Below, piece by piece: positions 28,406 to 37,279 of a stretch of DNA of 64,000 bases (position 1 is its first letter; each line of letters begins with the position of its first letter). This stretch comes from Brevundimonas viscosa (GTDB lineage Bacteria; Pseudomonadota; Alphaproteobacteria; Caulobacterales; Caulobacteraceae). The DNA is taken from positions 310,001 to 374,000 of the forward strand of contig NZ_FOZV01000001.1 in NCBI RefSeq assembly GCF_900116065.1, in the 5' to 3' direction. The notes beneath the pieces were generated by a model. It had not been told where the DNA came from, searched no databases, and saw nothing but the letters and a program-made list of their open reading frames with translations. The translations under genes were made by a program, and so were the position numbers.

Positions 28406-30451
28406 GTGCAGAACCCCTTGAAGGAAAACCGGAAATGGCTCGTTGTCCGTGAGCGCGCCCTAGTTCCGGCCGGCGCACGGCTGCGCAGCTGGCGCGACTG
28501 GATCGTGGCGAACGACCCGGTTTACGCCGCGGCCCGTCGACCGGGCCGCGCGGAGAAGATCGCCGCCAGCGTGACCCTGGCGCTGATCGCCGCCGTCCTC
28601 CTGTTCCTCGCCTTCTTCGACTGGAACCTGCTGCGCGGCCCGATCGGGCGGTGGGCCTCCGAGCGCTATGATCGCCAGATCGAACTGAACGGTGATCTGG
28701 ATGTCCATCTGTTCAGCTGGACGCCCTCGATGCAGGTGCGCGACGTCCGTATCGGCGGCCCCGACTGGGCCCGCGAACGCGACACGCTGCAGGTGGGCGA
28801 CCTTCAGGCCTCGGTGCGCCTGCGCTCACTGTTCGCCGGCCGCATCGAGATGCCGCGGGTGGCCGTCGCCCGCGCGGAAGCGGTGCTGATCTCCACCGAG
28901 GACGGGCGCAGAAGCTGGGCCCTGAACCCCGACGCGCCCGACACTGGCGAGGGGCTGAAGCTGCCGCCGATCCAGCGGCTTATCATCCGCGACGGCCGCA
29001 TCTCGCTGGACGAGCAGGGCCGGAACATCCGCCTCGAGGCGACCGTCGACGCCCGCGAGGGCACGGACGGAGAGGCGGGCTTCCGGCTCGAGGGCGAGGG
29101 CACGGTGAACGGCACGCCCCTGACCGTGCAGGTGCGCGGCGGCCCCTTCCTGAACGTCCGCCGCGACCGGCCCTATGGCTTCCAGGCCGAGGTGAACGGC
29201 GCAGGCACGCGCATGGTCGCCGACGGCTCCATCACCCGGCCGTTCGATCTCGGCCAGTTCACCGCCGAGTTGAGCCTGCGCGGACGCGACCTCGCCGACG
29301 TCTACCTGCTGACCGGCATCACCACGCCGAACACGCCGCCCTACCGCCTCGAAGGGCGGCTGACCCGCGACGACGCCCGCTTCACCTTCGCCGACTTCTC
29401 CGGGCGGGTCGGCTCCTCGGATCTGTCCGGAGACCTCGTCGTCGACAAGGCCGGGGACCGGCGCCGGGTCGAGGCGGACCTGCGGTCGCGCCTGCTGGAC
29501 ATCGACGACCTCGCGGCCGTCCTGGGCGCTGAAACCCGGGTGACCGGCGGCGGCGACAGCCGGGTCAGCTCCGGCCGCCCGGGCCGACTGCTCCCCGACG
29601 CGCCGCTGAACGTCGAGCGCCTGCGGGTCATGGACGGCGAGCTGCGCTACCGGGCGGCGCGGGTGAAGCGCAACACCCTGGATGTCCGCCAGGTCGACAT
29701 CGGCGCGCAGCTGAAGTCGGGCGTGCTCGACCTCGACCCGATCGCCTTCACCTTCAACCGAGGCGAACTGCGCGGCACGGCGAAGATCAACGCGACCCGC
29801 GACACGCCCTACAGCGCCGTCGACCTGCGCCTGCGCGGCTATCCACTGGAGTCGATCATCCCGGCTCGCGGGGGCGCGCCGACGGTGAGCGGCAGCGCCC
29901 TGGGACGCGCCCGCCTCGAGGGCCCGGGCGCCTCGATCCGCGACTTCGCCGCCGGTTCGAAGGGCACGCTCAGCCTCGTCGTGCCGCAGGGCCGGATGCG
30001 CGCCGCCTTCGCCGAACTGCTCGGCATCAACGCCACGGCCGGCCTGTTCAAGCTGCTGGGCGGCGACCAATCGACCTCCGAGATCCGCTGCGCCGTGGCC
30101 AGCTTCGACGTCGCCGGCGGCACGGCGACAGCCCGGACCTTCGTCATCGACACCACCCCGGTGCTGGCCCGGGGGTCGGGCACGATCGACCTCGGCTCGG
30201 AGACCATGAACCTTCGCATCGACGGCGAGGCCAAGGAGGCGCGTCTGGTGCACCTGTGGTCCCCGATCACCGTCCAGGGCCCACTCACCCGGCCTCAGGT
30301 GGGCATCGAGGGCGGGGCGGTGGCCGGGCAGTTGGGCCTCGGAGCCGCGCTTGGGGCGCTGATCTCGCCGCTGGCCGCCCTGCTCCCCTTCGTCGACCCG
30401 GGTCTGGCCGAGGACGCCAATTGCGGCGCGCTGATCTCCTCGGCCCGCTGA
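28406..30451 (+). CDS. AsmA-family protein
   Basis: 681 aa from a GTG start with AGGGAGCAG upstream. One transmembrane helix at about residues 52-72 (VTLALIAAVLLFLAFFDW) leaves a short cytoplasmic N-terminus and a large periplasmic part. The periplasmic part opens with the AsmA pattern (RQIELNGDLDVHLFSWTPSMQVRDVRIGGPDW, split across 90-120) and closes with an AsmA_2-type region (SIRDFAAGSKGTLSL, VIDTTPVLARGSGTIDLGSE). AsmA relatives are bridge-like proteins implicated in lipid transport to, and assembly of, the outer membrane. The N-terminus is longer than in most homologues. Confidence 0.88.
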   Translation: MQNPLKENRKWLVVRERALVPAGARLRSWRDWIVANDPVYAAARRPGRAEKIAASVTLALIAAVLLFLAFFDWNLLRGPIGRWASERYDRQIELNGDLDVHLFSWTPSMQVRDVRIGGPDWARERDTLQVGDLQASVRLRSLFAGRIEMPRVAVARAEAVLISTEDGRRSWALNPDAPDTGEGLKLPPIQRLIIRDGRISLDEQGRNIRLEATVDAREGTDGEAGFRLEGEGTVNGTPLTVQVRGGPFLNVRRDRPYGFQAEVNGAGTRMVADGSITRPFDLGQFTAELSLRGRDLADVYLLTGITTPNTPPYRLEGRLTRDDARFTFADFSGRVGSSDLSGDLVVDKAGDRRRVEADLRSRLLDIDDLAAVLGAETRVTGGGDSRVSSGRPGRLLPDAPLNVERLRVMDGELRYRAARVKRNTLDVRQVDIGAQLKSGVLDLDPIAFTFNRGELRGTAKINATRDTPYSAVDLRLRGYPLESIIPARGGAPTVSGSALGRARLEGPGASIRDFAAGSKGTLSLVVPQGRMRAAFAELLGINATAGLFKLLGGDQSTSEIRCAVASFDVAGGTATARTFVIDTTPVLARGSGTIDLGSETMNLRIDGEAKEARLVHLWSPITVQGPLTRPQVGIEGGAVAGQLGLGAALGALISPLAALLPFVDPGLAEDANCGALISSAR

Positions 30452-30519
30452 GCGGTTGAGCCCGCGCCGGAATCCGTGCGAGGCGTGATCCTCTCGCCGC
30501 CCCCGGACGTAGGGATGCC

Positions 30520-31380
30520 ATGACCCGAAGAGGCCTGTTCGCTCCCCTGCTCGGCGCCGCCGCGGCGGCCTGCTCGCCGCTCGGCCTGCTCAACAGCCTG
30601 GGCCCGCGCGACCGCGGCGCCGGCCGCGTGGCGCGGGACCTCGCCTATGGCTCCGACCCTCGCCAGCGACTGGACGTCTGGGCGCCCGAGGGGGCGGCCC
30701 CCGCCCGGGGCTGGCCGACGCTGGTCTTCTTCTACGGCGGCGGATGGGACAGCGGCGAGCGGGCCCTCTACGGCTGGGCCGCCCAGGCGCTGGCGGCGCA
30801 GGGCTTCGTGGTGGCGGTTCCCGACTACCGGCTGGTCCCCGGGGTGCATTTCCCCGCCTTCATCGAGGACGCCGCGGCGGCGGCGGCCCTCGCCGGTCGG
30901 ATGGCCCCGGATCACGGCGGCGATCCCGCCCGGCTCGGCGTCATCGGCCACTCGGCCGGAGCCCATCTGGCCGCGATGATCGCCCTGGACCGCCGGTACA
31001 TGGAGGCCGCCGGGGCGCCGGACCTGATCCGCGCCGCCGCCGGCCTGGCCGGGCCCTACGACTTCCTGCCGTTCGACGTGCCCGCCTCGGTCAACGCCTT
31101 CGGCCGCGCCGCCGACCCGACGCTGACCCAGCCGGTGGCCTTCGTCCGGCCGGACGCCCCGCCGCTGTGGCTCGGCCACGGCACGGCCGACCGGGTCGTC
31201 CACGCCGAGGACACGGTGATCCTCTGCGAGCGGATGCGCGCGGTCGGCGGCCAGTGCGAGGCCCGACTCTACGAGGGCCTGTCGCACGCCGACCTGATCG
31301 CGACCTTCTCGCCCCTGTTCCGCGACAAGGCCCCGGTGCTTGAGGACGCGACGGACTTCCTGCGCCGCGCCTTGGCCTGA
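30520..31380 (+). CDS. Exported alpha/beta hydrolase (esterase/lipase-like)
   Basis: 286 aa. N-terminal signal with a possible lipobox (AAAAACSP, Cys18), so perhaps an outer-membrane or periplasmic lipoprotein. Oxyanion-hole motif FFYGGGW, nucleophile Ser145 in GHSAG, Asp in GTADRVV and His in LSHADL, the layout of the BD-FAE/esterase (hormone-sensitive-lipase-like) group. The ATG has GGGATG upstream. It lies 68 bases after the AsmA-like gene in the same direction. Substrate unknown. Confidence 0.85.
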   Translation: MTRRGLFAPLLGAAAAACSPLGLLNSLGPRDRGAGRVARDLAYGSDPRQRLDVWAPEGAAPARGWPTLVFFYGGGWDSGERALYGWAAQALAAQGFVVAVPDYRLVPGVHFPAFIEDAAAAAALAGRMAPDHGGDPARLGVIGHSAGAHLAAMIALDRRYMEAAGAPDLIRAAAGLAGPYDFLPFDVPASVNAFGRAADPTLTQPVAFVRPDAPPLWLGHGTADRVVHAEDTVILCERMRAVGGQCEARLYEGLSHADLIATFSPLFRDKAPVLEDATDFLRRALA

Positions 31381-31423
31381 GCCGCCGTCTCGCCAATGTC
31401 GTCGTCCTCCGTTAAGGGAGGCC

Positions 31424-32869
31424 ATGACAGACACGATGACAGCACAGGCGGCGCTGGACCGCCTCGAAACCCTCTACCGCCAGTCGGTCGCCAACCTGCG
31501 CGCGGCGGTGAAGACCTTCCTCGACACCGGCGAACGCCCCCCCGCCGAGGCTCGCGCCCAGGGCCTGTTCGCCTATCCGGAGCTGCGCGTCAGCTGGTTC
31601 GGAGAGCGCCCGGCGCACCCGGCGACCCGCGCCTACGCGCGACTGTCGCGGCCGGGCATCTACGCCACCACCGTCACCCGGCCGGAGCTGTTCCGGCCCT
31701 ATCTGACCGAGCAGCTGCGGCTGCTGGAGGCGGACTACGGCGCCACCTTCGACGTGCGCCCGTCCCAGCAGGAGATCCCCTTCCCCTATGTGCTGGATGG
31801 TTCGGACGTCAGTCTCGATCCATCGAACACCGCCGCCATCGCCCGGCACTTCCCGACCACCGACCTGGCCCACATCGGCGACGAGATCTCGGACGGCCTG
31901 TTCGACGTGGCCGAGGACTTTCCGCTGGCCCAGTTCGACGGCCTGCGCACCGACTTCTCCCTGGCCCGCCTGCGCCACTACACCGGGACCCCGGTGGAGC
32001 ACGTCCAGTCGTACATTTTGTTCACCAATTACAACCGGTACGTCGACGAGTTCGTGCGCTGGGCGCTGGCCCAGCTGCAGGACCCGGACAGCGGCTACGA
32101 CAGCCTGTCGACTCCGGGCGGGGTGATCGTGACCCGCGACACGCCCGATCCCGAGGCCGCCATCGCCGAGTCGGCCTGGAAGAAGCACCAGATGCCGGCC
32201 TACCACCTGACCGCGCCGGGCTGGAACGGGATCAGCCTGGTCAACATCGGCGTCGGCCCGTCCAACGCCAAGACCATCTGCGACCACCTGGCCGTCACCC
32301 GGCCGCACGCCTGGATGATGATCGGCCACTGCGGCGGGCTGCGCGACAGCCAGACGGTCGGGGACTATGTGCTGGCCCACGCCTATCTGCGCGACGACCA
32401 TGTGCTGGACGCCGTGCTGCCCCCGGACATCCCGATCCCGTCGATCGCCGAAGTCCAGCGGGCCCTCTACGACGCCGCCAAGTCGGTCTCGGGCATGCCC
32501 GGCGAGGAGATCAAGCGACGGCTGCGCACCGGCACGGTGGTGACCACCGACGACCGGAACTGGGAGCTGCGCTATTCCAAATCGGCGCTGCGCTTCAACC
32601 AGAGCCGGGCCGTGGCGATCGACATGGAGAGCGCCACCATCGCCGCCCAGGGCTACCGCTTCCGGGTGCCGTACGGGACGCTGCTGTGCGTGTCGGACAA
32701 GCCGCTGCACGGCGAGATCAAGCTGCCGGGGCAGGCCCACCGCTTCTACGAGGGATCGATCTCCGAGCACCTGCAGATCGGCATCCAGGCCGTCGACCTG
32801 CTCCGCGCCGAGGGCGAGCGGCTCCACTCGCGCAAGCTGCGGGCCTTCGACGAGCCCCCGTTCCGGTAG
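31424..32869 (+). CDS. amn: AMP nucleosidase
   Basis: 481 aa from the ATG with AAGGGAGG upstream. It hydrolyses AMP to adenine and ribose-5-phosphate. The N-terminal Amn-specific domain (about 1-170) includes RPSQQEIPFPYVLDG. The C-terminal phosphorylase-like domain has MMIGHCGGLRDSQTVGDYVL and AIDMESATIAAQGYRF, where the conserved Glu/Asp bind the ribose and base. Length matches AMP nucleosidases. With the adenosine kinase at 40.6 kb it suggests an active purine salvage set. Confidence 0.95.
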   Translation: MTDTMTAQAALDRLETLYRQSVANLRAAVKTFLDTGERPPAEARAQGLFAYPELRVSWFGERPAHPATRAYARLSRPGIYATTVTRPELFRPYLTEQLRLLEADYGATFDVRPSQQEIPFPYVLDGSDVSLDPSNTAAIARHFPTTDLAHIGDEISDGLFDVAEDFPLAQFDGLRTDFSLARLRHYTGTPVEHVQSYILFTNYNRYVDEFVRWALAQLQDPDSGYDSLSTPGGVIVTRDTPDPEAAIAESAWKKHQMPAYHLTAPGWNGISLVNIGVGPSNAKTICDHLAVTRPHAWMMIGHCGGLRDSQTVGDYVLAHAYLRDDHVLDAVLPPDIPIPSIAEVQRALYDAAKSVSGMPGEEIKRRLRTGTVVTTDDRNWELRYSKSALRFNQSRAVAIDMESATIAAQGYRFRVPYGTLLCVSDKPLHGEIKLPGQAHRFYEGSISEHLQIGIQAVDLLRAEGERLHSRKLRAFDEPPFR

Positions 32870-32899
32870 GCGGATACAAGCGCCACATCGGCGGATGGA

Positions 32900-32923
32900 T
32901 TTCCACTACATCGCAGGTGGAAA
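32900..32923. other. Short inverted repeat between amn and the phasin-like gene
   Basis: TTTCCAC-N10-GTGGAAA in the 77-base convergent gap. It could be a weak terminator or protein site; the stem is short and no T-tract follows. Confidence 0.3.
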
Positions 32924-32946
32924 GAGAAGAAGGGCGATACAGCCGT

Positions 32947-33414
32947 TCAGGCCCGGCGCTGCAGCCGCCGGGCGTTGGCGGTCGCCGCCGCGTGGACAGG
33001 CTGGACAATGTCGGCCTGCAGCTTGAGCATGGCCGCCCCGAACGCCCAGCTGTCGCGGACCGCGCGGTTCCAGGCGCCGAGGGCCCACAGGCCCTGCGCG
33101 TTCAGGGCTTCCGCCGGGGTCGCGGCCGCGGTCATGGCCGTCAGCGCCTTGCGCGCCGCCGCGCGCTCGCGGGCGGCGATGCGCCCCGCCGCGTCCGCCG
33201 CCGCCATCACGCCCGAGGCGCCGACCGCCGCCGAGGCGGACAGGGCCTCGACCTTCTCGGATCCCATCAGGAGCAGTTCGGGATAGTCGGCCTTCAGGGG
33301 GTCGCGGACCGCCTCGGCCATGATCTCGAGACGGCGGGCGACGACGTCGCCGGAAGCCGCGATCAGCTCCTGACTGGCGCGATGGGTGCGGGCGGCGTGG
33401 CGGGCGTGGCTCAT
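32947..33414 (-). CDS. Phasin-like helical protein
   Basis: 155 aa, very rich in Ala, with no signal peptide and predicted almost entirely helical. The layout (helical N-terminus SQELIAASGDVVARRLEIMAEA, mid-section MGSEKVEALSASAAVGASG, then a long amphipathic helix) resembles phasin-family proteins that coat polyhydroxyalkanoate granules. This is similarity of style only; no catalytic motif is visible. It is 26 bases downstream of the creatininase gene and probably co-transcribed with it. Confidence 0.5.
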   Translation of the reverse strand: MSHARHAARTHRASQELIAASGDVVARRLEIMAEAVRDPLKADYPELLLMGSEKVEALSASAAVGASGVMAAADAAGRIAARERAAARKALTAMTAAATPAEALNAQGLWALGAWNRAVRDSWAFGAAMLKLQADIVQPVHAAATANARRLQRRA

Positions 33415-33440
33415 GCGAAGACCGTGCGCCGCGCCGATGG

Positions 33441-34190
33441 CTACGGCAAGACCTCGGCCGAGAACTCGGCCACGTCCTTCAGCAGGGCCGGGACCGCAGC
33501 GTCGATGATTTGCCGGCCCTTCTCCGGGCTGGCCTGCAGCGGGTCCGAGCCGATGCGGCCGTCGGGGAAGCGGGCGCGATAGTCGAGGGCGTCGCGGATC
33601 GGCCCCACCGGCGCGATCTTCGGCTCCATCACCGCCGTCTTGACCAGGTGCGGATAGGCGGCCTGGGTCACGGCGATCTCGGACGGCGTGGCGTGCATGC
33701 CGTGGCCGGTCGGAAACATCTGCGAACAGAAGGCGTGCACCCCCGGCAGGTCCCACCAGTTGCGCAGCTTCAGCGCGAAGGGCGGCCGCTCCTCGACGAA
33801 GCTCCATTCGGCGTAGATCTCGGCGAAGGTGGCCTCGATGGTGGCGACGTTGCCGCCGTGGCCGTTGAGGAAATAGATCCGCTCGAAGCCGTGGCGCCCC
33901 AGCGACGAGACCCAGTCGGTGATCGCGGCCATGAAGGTCGACGGCCGCAAGCTGATGGTCCCGGCGAAGGCCAGGTGATGCTGGGCCATGCCGATGTTGA
34001 AGGTCGGCGCCACCACCAGCGACCCGTCCTGCTTCTCGGCGGCGTGGGCGATGATCTCGGGGCACAGCCAGTCGGTGCCGAGCAGGCCCGTCGGCCCGTG
34101 CTGCTCGTTCGACCCGATCGGCACCACCACCGTCTTCGTGGTCTTCAGCCGCGCGTCGATCTCGGGCCAGGAGGAGAGGTGGATCAGCAT
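33441..34190 (-). CDS. Creatininase-family amidohydrolase
   Basis: 249 aa from the ATG at 34190; an upstream in-frame extension lacks similarity. Metal ligands of the creatininase fold are present: E29 and H31 in GSNEQHGP, D40 in LGTD, H111 in NGHGGN, and E171 in HATPSE. The family includes creatinine amidohydrolase, the riboflavin/F420 enzyme ArfB, and mycofactocin MftE, so the substrate cannot be read from these motifs. No F420 or mycofactocin gene lies nearby. Confidence 0.9.
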   Translation of the reverse strand: MLIHLSSWPEIDARLKTTKTVVVPIGSNEQHGPTGLLGTDWLCPEIIAHAAEKQDGSLVVAPTFNIGMAQHHLAFAGTISLRPSTFMAAITDWVSSLGRHGFERIYFLNGHGGNVATIEATFAEIYAEWSFVEERPPFALKLRNWWDLPGVHAFCSQMFPTGHGMHATPSEIAVTQAAYPHLVKTAVMEPKIAPVGPIRDALDYRARFPDGRIGSDPLQASPEKGRQIIDAAVPALLKDVAEFSAEVLP

Positions 34191-34342
34191 GGGGAACTCC
34201 GGGTCACTGCGGTCGCCTCTACACCGCGGGCGACCTGAGGGCACCTAGCCCGGATCGCCGCCCGGCCCAAGCGGCAGCTTCCCCGCAGGAGAGGCGCGAG
34301 CTAACCTCTCGCGTGTGAGTTGTTGAGCGGCGGGGCGTCTGG

Positions 34343-37177
34343 ATGACCATCAGGTGGAAGGCGGCGGCGGTCGCGCTTGTCACAGGGGCCTGGATCGGTC
34401 TGGCGGGGCCGGTCTCGGCGACCCCCCCGGCCCGCCAGCTCGTCCCGACCGACCCGTCGGTCCGGCAGGGCGTCCTGCCCAACGGCCTGCGATACGCCCT
34501 GATGCGCAACGACCGACCGGCCGGAGGGCTGTCGATCCGGCTGCGCTTCGACGTCGGCAGCTACGAGGAGCCCGAGGCCCATCGCGGCGTGGCCCACTTC
34601 CTCGAGCACATGGCCTTCAACGGCACGCGGAATCTGGCCGAAGGCGAACTGTCGCGCCGGTTCGCGGAAGCCGGCGTCGCATTCGGTCGCGACCAGAACG
34701 CCTCCACCTCCCTCTTCGCAACGACCTACAAACTGGACCTGCCCCGGGCGGACGAGGAAGCCCTGGACCTCGCGTTCGCTTGGCTGAGGGATGTCGGCGA
34801 CGGGGTCCTGCTGACCGAGGCCGCCGTCGCCCGGGAACAGGGCGTCGTGCTGGCCGAATACAGCGCCCGCCTGGGCCCGGCCATGACCTGGTGGGAGGCC
34901 TACCAAGCCTTCGCCGCGCCGGAGGCCCGCAGCCTGGTCCGGCCGCCGATCGGCACGCCGGAAACGATCCGGGCGATCGACCGGACGGCGCTCGCAGCGT
35001 TCCATCGGGCCTGGTACCGGCCCGACAACGCCGTGCTGGTGGCGGTCGGCGACCTGCCGCTCGACGCGCTCGAGGACCGGGTGCGCCAGACCTTCGACGA
35101 CTGGGCCGCGCCGACCGGGCCGATGACGCGGGCGCCGGCGACGCCCTTCGACCTCGAACGACCGCTCGACGTTCTGGTCTATCCCGACGCCGTCCTCGCG
35201 GCCAGCATCGGCCTTTGCCGGCTTTCGCCGTGGGCGAGCCTGGAACCTGACAGCCTTGAACGGCGCCGCACCCTCATCACCCGCGGTCTCTGGATGGGGA
35301 TACTGAATCGCCGGCTCGAGTTGCTGAGCCAGGGCGTGGACGCCCCGTTTGCGGGGGCCGCGGTGGCCTGGTCGCCCTGGTCCCGCGAGGCCAACGCCCT
35401 GTGCCTGAACATGACCCCGGCCGTCGGCGGGGACTGGCGTGAAGGGCTCGTCACGGCGCTCGAGGAAGTCCGCCGACTGGAGACCCACGGGGTCGAGGAT
35501 CGCGAGATCGCCCGCATCGTGGCGGCCCAGAAGAGCGCCAACGCCAGCGCGGTCGAGCAGGCCGAAGATCGCTACTCGCAGACCCTGGTCGACGCCCTGG
35601 CGTCCAGCCTTCCGCTTCACGGCCTCGATCCGGCCGGCTTCGTCAGCCCCCCGGAGACGGTCTCGATCTATGACCGGGTGGTGGCGGGCATCGACGCCGA
35701 CCACATCCGCGCCGACTTCGCCGCGGCCTGGAACGCTTCCGATCCCCTGATTTCGGTGCGGATGCCTGAACCGCCCTCCGCCGAAAGCATCCGCGAGGTG
35801 TGGCGGGAGGTGATGGATGGACCGCCGCCGACAGCCCGCCCGTCCGCGGAGGCCGCCGCCGTGTGGGCCTATGCGAACTTCGGCCCCGCTGGCGCGATCG
35901 CCTCGCGCGAGATCGTTCCCACCCCCGGGTTCACAAGGGTCCGCTTCGAGAACGGCGTAATCCTGAACGTCAAGACGATCGGCCACACCCGGGATCTGGT
36001 CCAGGTGGCCGTGCAACTGGGCCACGGACGAAGCGGCGTGCCCGACGAGGACTACCAGATCGCGTCTCTCGGGGCCCACTTCGTCTACCGCGGCGGTCTG
36101 GGTCGACACAGCTTCCGGGAGATCCAGGAGCTCTTTCCCGATCGGAGGCTCAACCTGGGCGTTCAGATGGAGGCCGACGTCTTTCAGCTTCACGCCTCCA
36201 CGCGGCCCGCCGATCTGGAGACCCAGCTGCAGCTGACGGCGGCGATGCTCACCGACCCCGGCTTCCGCGACGATTTCGCCGGGCAACGCAGACAGGCCGT
36301 CGACTTCCTTTACCGCGCCTATCGCACCCAGCCCGCCAGCGTCCTGTCGCTCGCCGTGCTCGAGGCCGTCGCACCGGGCAGTCCCCGCGGCTTGCCGGAT
36401 CGGGAGTTCATGGAAGGCCTGACGGCCGCCGACTTCGAACGCCTCTATCGGCCCGTTCTCATCGAAGCGCCGCTGGAGGTCACCATCGTCGGGGACATGG
36501 CCGAAGACGACATTATCCGCCTCGCCGCGACGACCTTCGGCGCCTTGCCTCCGCGCAGTCGCGGCCCCGGGGCGGGCGGCGAAGCCTTTCTGCTGCGCTA
36601 TGGCGACGCGCGGCCGATCGTCGATGCGATTCATGAGGGGGCGCCGGACCAGGCGGTCTTCATGGCCAGCTGGCCGCTGTTCGTCGCCGACCCCGCCCGT
36701 CGGCGGGAACAGCGGGCGCTGGAACTGCTGCGCACCATCCTTCAGGACAAGGTCCGCGACGAGGTGCGTGAGGCGCTCGGGGCCGCCTACAGTCCGGCGG
36801 TCCGCCTTAACTTCGAGGACGGCGGCGACCAGGGCGCCCTCAGCGTCCAGGTCGTCACCTCTCCCGGAGATGTCGAGCGGGTCCGCGAAGCGGTGCGTCG
36901 CGTGGTGGCCGCGAGCGCGGCGGGCCAGCTCAGCCAGGCGGACCTCGACAACGCCCGCGAGCCGATTCTGGCGCGGATCGACGACGACCGCGCCACGAAC
37001 AGCTGGTGGTACCGGGTGCTCAACGGTTCGGCGCGCGATCCGCAGCAGCTGCAGGACGCCCTGGACTGGGAAGTCGACTATCGCGAGATGACGCTGGAGG
37101 AGGTGAAGTCGGCCGCCGCGACGTGGCTGGCGGGGCCCGCCATCGAAGGCGTGGCCGCGCGCCCGCGCGACGACTGA
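34343..37177 (+). CDS. Secreted M16 (insulinase-like) zinc metallopeptidase
   Basis: 944 aa. Signal peptide at 1-26 (ending GPVSA). Two M16 halves: the active N-terminal half has the inverted zinc motif H85-F-L-E-H89 followed about 76 residues later by E165 (REQGVVLAEY), and the C-terminal half (about 530-944) is the inactive M16_C-type lobe. Predicted to degrade peptides in the periplasm. The upstream spacer (34191-34342) carries a CGCGAG-N7-CTCGCG inverted repeat (34295-34313) but nothing else recognisable. The antisense frame is also open but is a GC-driven shadow. Confidence 0.93.
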   Translation: MTIRWKAAAVALVTGAWIGLAGPVSATPPARQLVPTDPSVRQGVLPNGLRYALMRNDRPAGGLSIRLRFDVGSYEEPEAHRGVAHFLEHMAFNGTRNLAEGELSRRFAEAGVAFGRDQNASTSLFATTYKLDLPRADEEALDLAFAWLRDVGDGVLLTEAAVAREQGVVLAEYSARLGPAMTWWEAYQAFAAPEARSLVRPPIGTPETIRAIDRTALAAFHRAWYRPDNAVLVAVGDLPLDALEDRVRQTFDDWAAPTGPMTRAPATPFDLERPLDVLVYPDAVLAASIGLCRLSPWASLEPDSLERRRTLITRGLWMGILNRRLELLSQGVDAPFAGAAVAWSPWSREANALCLNMTPAVGGDWREGLVTALEEVRRLETHGVEDREIARIVAAQKSANASAVEQAEDRYSQTLVDALASSLPLHGLDPAGFVSPPETVSIYDRVVAGIDADHIRADFAAAWNASDPLISVRMPEPPSAESIREVWREVMDGPPPTARPSAEAAAVWAYANFGPAGAIASREIVPTPGFTRVRFENGVILNVKTIGHTRDLVQVAVQLGHGRSGVPDEDYQIASLGAHFVYRGGLGRHSFREIQELFPDRRLNLGVQMEADVFQLHASTRPADLETQLQLTAAMLTDPGFRDDFAGQRRQAVDFLYRAYRTQPASVLSLAVLEAVAPGSPRGLPDREFMEGLTAADFERLYRPVLIEAPLEVTIVGDMAEDDIIRLAATTFGALPPRSRGPGAGGEAFLLRYGDARPIVDAIHEGAPDQAVFMASWPLFVADPARRREQRALELLRTILQDKVRDEVREALGAAYSPAVRLNFEDGGDQGALSVQVVTSPGDVERVREAVRRVVAASAAGQLSQADLDNAREPILARIDDDRATNSWWYRVLNGSARDPQQLQDALDWEVDYREMTLEEVKSAAATWLAGPAIEGVAARPRDD

Positions 37178-37279
37178 GCCTCGCCCCCGCAAGAGCTTCC
37201 CGCCCTGGCCGTTCGGATCGCGTCGGGGAAAGCGGCGGCACGGGTTGATCGGCCGACGCGTCCGTGCATTTCACGGGGT

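Noticed and set aside
34301..37192. Long minus-strand open frame opposite the M16 peptidase
   Set aside because: Shadow of a GC-rich gene; the plus strand carries a signal peptide and a zinc motif.
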